Made by a program: the position numbers and the translations under genes. This document shows, one piece after another, positions 1 to 5,420 of a DNA stretch of 5,420 bases (positions are counted from its first letter, which is position 1; every line of letters starts with the position of its first letter). Source of the stretch: Endomicrobiia bacterium (lineage in GTDB: Bacteria; Elusimicrobiota; Endomicrobiia; PHAN01); NCBI GenBank assembly GCA_030018875.1, contig JASEHK010000112.1, positions 1-5,420 on the forward strand, written 5' to 3'. The notes under the pieces were generated by a model. It saw nothing but the letters and a program-made list of their open reading frames with translations, was not told where the DNA came from and did no database searches.

Positions 1-67
1 TATTCGCCGTGTGCCCAATATAATATTTCTTTGAAATCCCGCTTCTTAATATATAAACTTCAAACAT
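1..67 (-). CDS. GIY-YIG family nuclease, N-terminal fragment (3' end off window)
   Basis: The minus strand opens with ATG at 67 and is open for 22 codons to the window edge. It reads MFEVYILRSGISKKYYIGHT followed by A-N. VYIL, about nine residues, then YYIGHT is the two-strand signature of the GIY-YIG nuclease fold, with VYI in place of GIY. It resembles the small single-domain proteins of about 80 to 100 residues (YhbQ/UPF0213-like), in which the next conserved element is an Arg in a LxxRLxxHN-type segment, here off the window. The family hydrolyses DNA phosphodiester bonds; the catalytic Arg and Glu cannot be checked. There is no clear Shine-Dalgarno sequence before the ATG. It lies downstream of serS on the same strand, separated by a tRNA-Ser fragment and a palindrome, a context that suggests a selfish or homing-type element (inference). 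The identification rests on the motif pair only, but the spacing and the neighbouring residues fit very well. Confidence 0.8.
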   Translation of the reverse strand, partial: MFEVYILRSGISKKYYIGHTAN

Positions 68-83
68 ACTATAAATCTATCAT

Positions 84-131
84 CGGTTTTTCCCGCCGTT
101 GGCGGGGTCCCGCCATCGGCGGTGACAACCG
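84..131. repeat. GC-rich imperfect palindrome (REP-like)
   Basis: Bases 93-105 (CCGCCGTTGGCGG) pair with 110-122 (CCGCCATCGGCGG) as a 13-bp stem with one T/T mismatch (99/116) around a 4-base loop at 106-109. After a short internal loop the stem resumes as CGGTT 84-88 with AACCG 127-131. Each inner arm is itself a small hairpin (92-97 with 101-106, loop GTT; 110-114 with 118-122, loop ATC), so the element can fold either as one long stem or as a three-way junction. It also reads as a degenerate tandem repeat: 91-106 and 108-123 match at 13 of 16 bases. It is not a normal intrinsic terminator: on the plus strand no T run follows, and on the minus strand the stem is followed by A residues. The outer arm at 127-131 lies inside the tRNA-Ser-like fragment. 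It resembles the REP/BIME-type intergenic palindromes seen in many genomes. Confidence 0.75.
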
Positions 132-146
132 CTCGGCCACCTCTCC
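126..146 (-). pseudogene. 5' fragment of a tRNA-Ser gene (acceptor strand plus part of D-arm)
   Basis: Read on the minus strand from 146 down, the sequence is GGAGAGG-TG-GCCGAGCGGTTG. This corresponds to the 5' acceptor strand (7 bases), U8-G9, the 5' D-stem GCC, and a D-loop with GCGGTTG, which is the usual start of a bacterial tRNA-Ser. A normal gene would continue with about AAGGC to close the D-stem. Here it changes to TCACC and enters the GC-rich palindrome. No anticodon arm, long variable arm, T-arm (GGTTCGAATCC) or CCTCTCC acceptor partner occurs in the remaining 125 bases, so this is a fragment and not a working tRNA. It starts 76 bases after the serS stop, on the same strand, and lies 58 bases upstream of the GIY-YIG start. 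It could be a target-site remnant of an insertion, or the 5' exon of a tRNA whose 3' part lies off the window. A 21-base match is short, but its position-by-position fit makes chance unlikely. Confidence 0.6.
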
Positions 147-151
147 GTTTT

Positions 152-210
152 AGTATTAAGGATTAAGTGGCAAGGATTAAGCAAAAACAAAAAACTTAAT
201 TCTTAATACT
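152..210. repeat. AT-rich 17-bp inverted repeat with internal direct repeat
   Basis: AGTATTAAGGATTAAGT (152-168) is the reverse complement of ACTTAATTCTTAATACT (194-210) at 16 of 17 positions. The odd pair, 161/201, would be a G-U wobble in a plus-strand transcript but an A/C mismatch in a minus-strand one. The 25-base loop (169-193) holds a second copy of AAGGATTAAG (172-181; the first is 158-167) and an A-rich tail. The base composition contrasts strongly with the GC-rich genes. It sits 12 bases after the serS stop, where a terminator would be expected, but the stem is AT-only in parts and is followed by AAAAC and not by a U run in the direction of serS transcription. A canonical intrinsic terminator is therefore not supported. 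It may be an intergenic repeat unit or the end of a small mobile element. Confidence 0.8.
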
Positions 211-222
211 GCCGCTTCTCCA

Positions 223-1506
223 TCATCCGATTTTATCAAATCGGGTGTATTTTCTTAAACACTCCGGTATCGTAAGAGTTCCGTCGGGATTTTGATAATT
301 TTCGAGTATCGCGGCGAAGGTCCGCCCGACGGCAAGTCCCGAAGCGTTGAGAGTGTGCAGGAGATCGGGTTTTTCCGTCTTGCCGTTGGCCTGTTTGGGG
401 CGATATTTTATCTTCATTCTTCTGGCCTGAAAATCCCTGAAGTTGGATACAGAGGATATTTCCCTCCATCTTTTTTCTCCGGGCATCCAGACCTCTATGT
501 CGTAAGTCTTTGCCGCGGCGAAACCCAAATCGCCCGCGCACAGAAGCGCCACGCGGTAAGGAATTTTTAATATCTTCAGCGCCTCTTCGGCGTCGGCCAG
601 AAGCGTCTCGTGCTCCTGAACGGATGTCCACGGAGACGCGAACTTCACGAGTTCTATCTTGTTGAACTGATGATTTCGTATCAGCCCTTTCGTATCCTGA
701 CCGTGCGAACCGGCCTCTCGACGGAAACAGGCGGAATACGACACGTATTTTTTGGGAAGTTCCCGCTCCGGAATAATTTCCTCGCGGTGGATATTGGTGA
801 CGGAGACCTCGGCCGTGGGGATGAGATATAGATCGTCGTCGGCGCAACGGAAAACCTCGCTTTCGAACTTCGGCAATTGTCCGGTGCCTCGCATCGTCTT
901 TTTGTTGACGAGATACGGGGCCGATATTTCGCTATAACCCCGCGAGATATGCAAATCAAGCATAAAACTTATAAGCGCCCGCTCGAGGGCCGCGCCCTCT
1001 TTTTTGAGGACGGTAAAGCGCGAGCCGGATATTTTGGCCGCCGCCGCGAAGTCGAGTATTCCGAGAGATTCGCCCAGCTCCCAGTGGGGTTTTAGCGAAT
1101 CGCCGGAAGATTTGCGGTCGCCGACCTCGCGCACAACGGGATTAAACGAAGCGTCGGCTCCGTCGGGCGTGGAGTCATCGGGGATGTTGGGTATGCGCAA
1201 TACCGCGTCTTCTATTTTTTGTTCGATGGAAATAAGAAACTGCTCTTTTTCTTTCAGCGCCGTTTTATCGGCTGCGACTTCGGCAAGATGAGATGAGACA
1301 GAGGCGTCGCCGCCTTCTTTTTGAGCGCGGCCTATGGCCTCGGAGAGTTTGTTGCGTCGGCGGCGGAGGGTCTCTATCTCGCCGATAAGCTCGCGGCGGG
1401 ACCCGTCGTGGGTCAACAATTCATCAAGGTAAAAATCGCCTCCGCGACGGCCAAGGGCGGCGCGAATACCGGCGGCATTTTCTCTGATTTGTTTGATGTC
1501 GAGCAT
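223..1506 (-). CDS. serS: Seryl-tRNA synthetase
   Basis: Complete class II aminoacyl-tRNA synthetase of 427 residues, the usual bacterial length. It charges tRNA-Ser (and tRNA-Sec where present) with serine in the cytoplasm. Residues about 1-105 form the N-terminal tRNA-binding domain with a charged antiparallel coiled coil (IETLRRRRNKLSEAIG and the later ALKEKEQFLISIEQ). The catalytic domain follows: SAPYLV (about 195-200) around motif 1, PTAEVSVTN (230-238, the TAE serine-site loop), motif 2 FRREAGSHGQDTKGLIRNHQ with FNKIE (261-285), SSVSNFRDFQARR (351-363), and motif 3 SGLAVGRTFAAILENYQ (389-405). No key residue appears to be missing. The ATG at 1506 overlaps the TAA of tyrS by one base (TAATG) and has an AAGGA nine bases upstream, inside tyrS, so translation is probably coupled. 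It is the last gene of the four-gene block. No clear terminator follows. The frame is also open upstream of the ATG, back into the end of tyrS. Confidence 0.98.
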   Translation of the reverse strand: MLDIKQIRENAAGIRAALGRRGGDFYLDELLTHDGSRRELIGEIETLRRRRNKLSEAIGRAQKEGGDASVSSHLAEVAADKTALKEKEQFLISIEQKIEDAVLRIPNIPDDSTPDGADASFNPVVREVGDRKSSGDSLKPHWELGESLGILDFAAAAKISGSRFTVLKKEGAALERALISFMLDLHISRGYSEISAPYLVNKKTMRGTGQLPKFESEVFRCADDDLYLIPTAEVSVTNIHREEIIPERELPKKYVSYSACFRREAGSHGQDTKGLIRNHQFNKIELVKFASPWTSVQEHETLLADAEEALKILKIPYRVALLCAGDLGFAAAKTYDIEVWMPGEKRWREISSVSNFRDFQARRMKIKYRPKQANGKTEKPDLLHTLNASGLAVGRTFAAILENYQNPDGTLTIPECLRKYTRFDKIG

Positions 1507-2711
1507 TATTTCGATTCCTTTTTCAAGATTACTATTTTCTTGAAGTTTTTTTTGCCGGCTTGGAGAATAAAATCCGCGCCGAGGGGAACGGCTTCGTCCT
1601 TGTTTATTTTTTCGCCGGCGAGACGCACGGCGCCCTGAGTTATAAGCCGCCGCGCCTCGGACTTGGACGGCGCCATCGAGGATTCCACGAGCAGTTCGCT
1701 CACCAATTTCCCCTCCGACGGAGAAACGGCATATTCGGCGATGTCGTCCGGCAGGCCGCCCCGCTTGAATATCTTGTCGAACTCTTCGCGCGCGGCGGCG
1801 GCCGCGACATCGCCGTGATAGCGCCCGACGATTATGCCGGCCAGACGCGCCTTGGCGTCGCGCGGATGTTCTTCGCCGGCCCCAGCGGCCAGATATTCGG
1901 ACGTGAGGAGTTCATACCAGCGGAGCATCATCTCGTCGGAAATGGACATTATCTTGCCGAACATATCTCTGGGCGCGTCATTCAGCGCCACGTGATTACC
2001 GTAAGACTTGGACATCTTTTTGACGCCGTCGAGCCCCTCTAAAATCGGCATGGTGATTACGACCTGAGGCTCCTGCCCGGCGTTTTTCTGAAGGTCCCTG
2101 CCGACGAGAAGATTAAATTTCTGGTCGGTGCCGCCTATCTCCACGTCGGCGGCGACGGCGACCGAATCGTAGCCTTGAAGAAGCGGATAAAGAAACTCAA
2201 GCATCGTTATGTCGGCGCCTTTTTTGAAACGTTCGGCGAAGTCGGCGCGGTGAAGCATCTGCGCCACCGTGGCCGAGCGGGCGAGTTTCAGTATGCCGTC
2301 AATGCCCAGAGGATAGAGCCAGTGGGAGTTGTAAACTACCTCGGTATTATCGCCGTCAAGCACTTTGAAAACCTGTTCGACGTAAGTGGCGGAGTTGGCG
2401 AGTATGTCTTTTTCGTCGAGCATCGGGCGGGTTTCCGCGCGGCCGGACGGGTCCCCTATCTTGGCCGTAAAATCCCCGATAATAAAAATAACCTTATGTC
2501 CCAGTTCCTGAAAAGCCCTGAGTTTGTTGAGCGCTACGGTGTGCCCAAGATGAATATCCGGCGACGTGGGATCCACTCCGAACTTTATCCTCAAAGGCCT
2601 GCCGACGGAAAGCTTCAAGGAGAGTTCGCCTTCACTTATAATTTCCGAGGCTCCCCGTTTAATTACTTCCAGAGTTTTATCCGTATTCGGATCTTTTTTC
2701 GTCGTCATCAT
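1506..2711 (-). CDS. tyrS: Tyrosyl-tRNA synthetase
   Basis: Complete class I aminoacyl-tRNA synthetase of 401 residues that charges tRNA-Tyr with tyrosine. The Rossmann fold carries FGVDPTSPDIHLGH (44-57, with HLGH as the HIGH motif), LQGYDS (178-183) and GGTDQKFN (193-200) for tyrosine and ATP binding, and KKMSKS (231-236). The canonical KMSKS places it in the Thermus-like TyrRS group and not with the E. coli/Bacillus KFGKT type. The C-terminal residues about 336-395 (VSELLVESSMAPSKSEARRL onward) form an S4-type RNA-binding domain. The start is ATGATG: the first ATG (2711) gives ATGA overlap with the csaB stop, with GGAG four bases upstream. The second ATG (2708) would give TGATG overlap, a better seven-base spacing and a 400-residue protein, so the true start may be the second Met. 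The 3' end contains an A8 run. It is embedded between csaB and serS in one operon. Confidence 0.98.
   Translation of the reverse strand: MMTTKKDPNTDKTLEVIKRGASEIISEGELSLKLSVGRPLRIKFGVDPTSPDIHLGHTVALNKLRAFQELGHKVIFIIGDFTAKIGDPSGRAETRPMLDEKDILANSATYVEQVFKVLDGDNTEVVYNSHWLYPLGIDGILKLARSATVAQMLHRADFAERFKKGADITMLEFLYPLLQGYDSVAVAADVEIGGTDQKFNLLVGRDLQKNAGQEPQVVITMPILEGLDGVKKMSKSYGNHVALNDAPRDMFGKIMSISDEMMLRWYELLTSEYLAAGAGEEHPRDAKARLAGIIVGRYHGDVAAAAAREEFDKIFKRGGLPDDIAEYAVSPSEGKLVSELLVESSMAPSKSEARRLITQGAVRLAGEKINKDEAVPLGADFILQAGKKNFKKIVILKKESK
1516..1520 (-). promoter_or_regulatory. Ribosome binding site of serS
   Basis: AAGGA on the minus strand, nine bases before the serS ATG and lying inside the last codons of tyrS. 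It supports the ATG at 1506 as the serS start even though the same frame is open further upstream. Confidence 0.7.
1545..1551 (-). other. Possible -1 slippery heptamer (A AAA AAC) at the end of tyrS
   Basis: The tyrS codons AAA AAA AAC (Lys-Lys-Asn, within GKKNF) sit in an A8 run at 1546-1553. In frame this holds the X XXY YYZ-type heptamer A AAA AAC. The -1 frame after it reads LQENSNLEKGIEI and then directly the serS Met, with no stop codon. A slip would therefore make a TyrRS-SerRS fusion. The site and the open frame are seen in the sequence; that slippage happens is speculation. A lysine-rich TyrRS tail in a short overlap could produce this by chance. Confidence 0.25.
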
Positions 2712-3859
2712 CGTTCTCCGTCGGTATAATCTCTTGGGTTAAGCGCGAAAGCGTCCAGCGCGGAGAGCGCCGCCGCGACGGACGGCTCGACCATGCGTCT
2801 CAATTTTGAAGAGGCCTCGGCCAGGCTTCGCCTGAAATCGTCGGCCCATCTGATAGTGTCCGCTATCACGGCCACCGCGGTCTCTTCGCCGGCGCGCTCG
2901 AAATCGTCCGGGCGGCCGTAAATATTTTTCTGACCTATCTCTCTTAAAAACAGGTCTGACTTTCTGTCGGCGGATATTCCGCACACGGGAACGCCGAGAG
3001 CCGCCGCCAGAATTATTCCGTGAAGACGGGCGCTTATGACGACATCGGCAGTGGCAAACTCTGCGGCGGCGGATTCGATGTTTTCCCACACGATTATCTC
3101 GCAGGGCGCATCCATGGCTCCCGCTATGCGCGTGGCGTATTTGAAGTCCTCTTTCTTATGAAAGGGCATCACTTTTATCCGCGCGCCGAACCTTCTGGAG
3201 CACGCGTCGGCCAGTCGCGCCCAAAAGTGAACATCCGAACGCCTGAATCTCCGGGGAACCAAAATTATTTTTTTGCCGGCCGCGGCTTCGGATTTTTCGC
3301 GGGCGTCGCCGTCGGAAAAAGCCCGTCGGACAAAATCATCGCTCAAGGCCGTCGCAATATCGGCCGCCCGAAGGACGTCGCCCCTGAAAGATGACGCGAA
3401 ATCTCTCGACTCGTCGTCTCTGACGGATATGGAGTCGGCCAGAGACAGCGCGCGGCGGGTCAGAAACGCGTTGAAGGCCTTCAGGCGATCTATTCCGACG
3501 GCGCATACCGAGACTTTCTTTCCCAGAAGTTTCGCCGCGACTATGAGCGAGAGATAATAATACAAAGAAAGACTCGATGTTCTGTCCTGAAAGATGCCCC
3601 CGCCGCCGATTATGAGAATATCCGACGAGGCCAAAGCCGCCGCGACGCCGAGAGGAGATTTGCCGGACACGGCCGACACTCCCGTGTTTGCGGCAGTAAA
3701 CCGGGTATCCCCCGAAAGCGCCTTTATCCGGCAATCCACGCCCGCGCCGGCGCTCTCCAGGCGAATGCGTCTCACAAGTTCGGAAAGTATTATCTCGTCT
3801 CCGAGATTTCCCATACCGTAATATCCGGCGATAAGTATTTTTGCGGAGGAACGCTTCAT
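2708..3859 (-). CDS. csaB: Polysaccharide pyruvyl transferase, CsaB type
   Basis: A 383-residue protein of the polysaccharide pyruvyl transferase family (PF04230). CsaB enzymes use phosphoenolpyruvate to add a pyruvyl ketal to a secondary cell-wall polymer, the ligand to which S-layer-homology (SLH) proteins bind. Visible signatures are the N-terminal GYYGMGNLGDE (12-22), a glycine-rich strand-loop DILIIGGGGIFQD (80-92), SVRDDES (145-151) after a hydrophobic stretch, and the C-terminal ISARLHGIILAAALGVPVC (275-293) with the conserved RLHG. These match the two-domain GT-B-like fold. There is no signal peptide, so it acts in the cytoplasm or on the inner membrane face. The ATG at 3859 overlaps the TGA of the upstream membrane protein by four bases (ATGA) and has no Shine-Dalgarno sequence, which indicates coupled translation. 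The neighbouring DUF5693 protein is a frequent partner of CsaB. The acceptor polymer is unknown; another pyruvylated glycan is possible. Confidence 0.9.
   Translation of the reverse strand: MKRSSAKILIAGYYGMGNLGDEIILSELVRRIRLESAGAGVDCRIKALSGDTRFTAANTGVSAVSGKSPLGVAAALASSDILIIGGGGIFQDRTSSLSLYYYLSLIVAAKLLGKKVSVCAVGIDRLKAFNAFLTRRALSLADSISVRDDESRDFASSFRGDVLRAADIATALSDDFVRRAFSDGDAREKSEAAAGKKIILVPRRFRRSDVHFWARLADACSRRFGARIKVMPFHKKEDFKYATRIAGAMDAPCEIIVWENIESAAAEFATADVVISARLHGIILAAALGVPVCGISADRKSDLFLREIGQKNIYGRPDDFERAGEETAVAVIADTIRWADDFRRSLAEASSKLRRMVEPSVAAALSALDAFALNPRDYTDGER
2716..2719 (-). promoter_or_regulatory. Ribosome binding site of tyrS
   Basis: GGAG on the minus strand inside the last codons of csaB, four bases from the first ATG and seven from the second in the ATGATG pair. 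The spacing favours initiation at the second Met, at 2708. Confidence 0.5.
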
Positions 3860-5420
3860 ATTTTTGCGGGGGGACGATCCATATCCGAAGATATTTTAAC
3901 GTTAAGGAATGAAATGGCCATATCAGCCGCGACGCCGATGACACCGCCGGCAATTATGCCCGATATACTGCGCCACAGAGAAACGCCGAGCGGCGCGTGC
4001 GAATGAAGAAAAGTATTGATGACGGAAACGGCGGCGACGGCGCCAAAAACGAGAAATACCCTGTTGCGCCGACGGAAAGCAAGCCAAAGAAACGGCTGTC
4101 CGACGAGGATTTCCTTCCACCGCGGACGGACAACGAATATGCGCTCAAGCGCGTCTCTCATCCTCAATTCGAGCCCCGGCGCGTACCCGTCATTTCCGCT
4201 GCGCCACAGCACTGCGGCCACGGCCGCGACGGCCATTAAAAACGCTGCGAGATGATAGACTTTTACGTCTTTTCGAGCAAAGTCGCGCGCTTCAGCCGCG
4301 TCGAAAACCACCGGAAACACTGCCAGCCAGGAAATAATCAACAAAAATCTCACGCCAAAAGGCCGATTGAGTCCGACCAGAAAATCCGCCGACGACAGGA
4401 GAGAAGCCGTAAGAAGCGCCGAGAGCAAAACGGCCGTGTTGAATACGACGAATGCCGCGGCGGGCCTCATTGGCGCCAAATACACTCGGGCGAGCAGGGC
4501 GAGAACGGCCGGAAAAATCAACGCGAGGCAGAAAGCCATCGCCTTTCTCAGCCCCGACAACTGCGTAGCCGCGACTATGGAATCAAGCCTTGCCGACAAC
4601 AATGCTCCGCCGCTTGAAGACGCGGGGCCAAGCCTTAAGGCGGATTTCTTGAACTTTCTTGAAAGCGCTTTTATTATGTCGAGATTATCGTCTATGCTTG
4701 CGGTATCGTCCAGCGTCACCCTGAAAAATCTGACCCCCCGCTCTCTTGCCGCGCGCTCATATCGCGCGAGTTCGGCCGACGGTGTCATCGCTATTTTCTC
4801 CGCGACGGAAAGCATGTGCCCTCTCACCACGGAATAGGGCGGAAAAATCGAGACCGCCGGCGACGGATAAAACTCGAAATCAACCGTCCGAAATCTCGCG
4901 GCTATTTTCGAAGCGAGCGCGCGGTCCAGACGGAAGTTCCGCCCGCGCTCGAATATCAGCGCCGATACTTTGTCGGCGGGAAGTTCAGGCAGCCACGAAA
5001 TATCCCCGCCGGCCTGAGGCGCGAGCGCCATACGGAATCCGTAGCGCTCGAGGGCCCGCAATTTTCTGACGGAAAATCCTATCGGCAGGTCATTGATCGG
5101 CAAGATTCTCGAACTCTTGACGTAAACGAAGCGCCGCGCGCCGAGCGTTCTTGTTTCGACACTCATCGAATATCTGTTCTTCAAGACCTCGGCGAAATAA
5201 GAGGCCGACGGCGCATCGTCGAAAATCAGCGTGTCGCTCCTCAACGCGGATCCGGCCGTGACTATGTCTAACATACGAAGACGGGAATAATCCTGCCGCG
5301 AAATAAATATGGCTTCGCCCGACGAATCCAGCGATGAGGGCGTCTCTTCCTCGATTATTACGGCGCCGGCGCCGGCGGCATGAAGCCTGTCAAGAAAATC
5401 ATCCAGGCGATAGTTGTTCG
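3856..5420 (-). CDS. DUF5693 family polytopic membrane protein (5' end off window)
   Basis: The first Met in the window is at 5274, but the frame stays open to the right edge for 48 further codons. These include YRLDDFLDRLHAAGAGAVII and the EEETPSSL-x-SSGEA stretch that matches the family N-terminal region, so this is a partial gene with 520 visible residues. The first half is soluble and probably extracytoplasmic; it contains VVRGHMLSVAEK and the following TPSAELARYERAARERGVRF segment, typical of DUF5693. The second half has about six hydrophobic segments, at visible residues near 294-313, 319-341, 357-373, 389-405, 454-469 and 480-498. The C-terminal KEILVGQPFLWLAF and SVINTFLHSHAPLGVSLWRS are the strongest family marks. 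The usual N-terminal membrane anchor would lie off the window. The biochemical function is unknown. Its constant place beside csaB (four-base ATGA overlap here) suggests a role in exporting or modifying the pyruvylated wall polymer (inference). Confidence 0.87.
   Translation of the reverse strand, partial: NNYRLDDFLDRLHAAGAGAVIIEEETPSSLDSSGEAIFISRQDYSRLRMLDIVTAGSALRSDTLIFDDAPSASYFAEVLKNRYSMSVETRTLGARRFVYVKSSRILPINDLPIGFSVRKLRALERYGFRMALAPQAGGDISWLPELPADKVSALIFERGRNFRLDRALASKIAARFRTVDFEFYPSPAVSIFPPYSVVRGHMLSVAEKIAMTPSAELARYERAARERGVRFFRVTLDDTASIDDNLDIIKALSRKFKKSALRLGPASSSGGALLSARLDSIVAATQLSGLRKAMAFCLALIFPAVLALLARVYLAPMRPAAAFVVFNTAVLLSALLTASLLSSADFLVGLNRPFGVRFLLIISWLAVFPVVFDAAEARDFARKDVKVYHLAAFLMAVAAVAAVLWRSGNDGYAPGLELRMRDALERIFVVRPRWKEILVGQPFLWLAFRRRNRVFLVFGAVAAVSVINTFLHSHAPLGVSLWRSISGIIAGGVIGVAADMAISFLNVKISSDMDRPPAKI

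Noticed and set aside
68..146. Complete tRNA-Ser gene
   Set aside because: Only the acceptor 5' strand and D-arm start match; anticodon, variable and T-arms and the 3' acceptor strand are absent from the window.
91..181. CRISPR array from the repeated CCCGCC and AAGGATTAAG units
   Set aside because: The units are short palindromes or 10-base repeats, with two copies each and no regular spacers.
147..190. Promoter for the tRNA fragment or GIY-YIG gene (TAATACT-like hexamer before the fragment)
   Set aside because: The region is AT-rich by repeat structure and I see no properly spaced -35 element, so a promoter call would be guesswork.
68..210. Intrinsic terminator after serS
   Set aside because: Two inverted repeats are present, but neither has a U run after the stem in the direction of serS transcription: the AT-rich one is followed by AAAAC and the GC-rich one by A residues.
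236..847. Minus-strand open frame of 203 codons inside serS
   Set aside because: Arg/Ser-rich low-complexity translation in an alternate frame of a fully convincing serS; no family resemblance.
1560..2729. Plus-strand open frames of 160 and 184 codons opposite tyrS
   Set aside because: They mirror the tyrS reading frame in GC-rich DNA, have no recognisable motif and would require antisense genes across a conserved enzyme.
3336..3953. Minus-strand 205-codon open frame across the csaB start
   Set aside because: Arg/Gly-rich shadow of csaB and the DUF5693 gene; no domain-like sequence.
4252..5271. Plus-strand open frames of 107 to 156 codons opposite the DUF5693 gene
   Set aside because: Charged low-complexity translations opposite membrane segments, as expected from antisense of hydrophobic codons.

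Overview
The window reads as a stretch of chromosome from an uncultivated, moderately GC-rich bacterium. All five genes I can support lie on the minus strand, so transcription runs from the right edge (5420) to the left edge (1). I cannot fix the phylum from sequence alone. A DUF5693-type membrane protein paired with a CsaB-type pyruvyl transferase suggests an S-layer or secondary-wall-polymer lineage: Firmicutes, or candidate phyla of the Elusimicrobiota/Margulisbacteria/Omnitrophota kind. This placement is inference with low certainty.

Right and centre (5420 to 223): one tightly packed gene block in the order DUF5693-like membrane protein (5' end off the window), CsaB-type polysaccharide pyruvyl transferase, tyrS, serS. 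The junctions overlap by 4, 4 (or 1) and 1 base, so this is very probably one translationally coupled operon. The first two genes point to export or pyruvylation of a cell-envelope polymer. The last two are the tyrosyl- and seryl-tRNA synthetases, both complete with all signature motifs. The DUF5693 reading frame stays open to the window edge, 48 codons beyond its first visible Met, so it is a partial gene and not a 472-residue protein. Near the 3' end of tyrS, an A8 run holds an in-frame A AAA AAC heptamer, and the -1 frame from there is open straight into serS.

Left (222 to 68): a short non-coding region with unusual structure. Going in the direction of transcription it holds an AT-rich 17-bp inverted repeat, a 21-base match to the 5' end of a bacterial tRNA-Ser that stops in the D-loop, and a GC-rich imperfect palindrome whose outer arm uses the tRNA-derived bases.

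Left edge (67 to 1): the first 22 codons of a small GIY-YIG nuclease gene, too short for ordinary ORF calling. The arrangement tRNA-Ser 5' fragment, palindrome, GIY-YIG gene looks like one boundary of a small tRNA-Ser-associated mobile or homing-type element. This is the most interesting part of the window; its other boundary is off the left edge.
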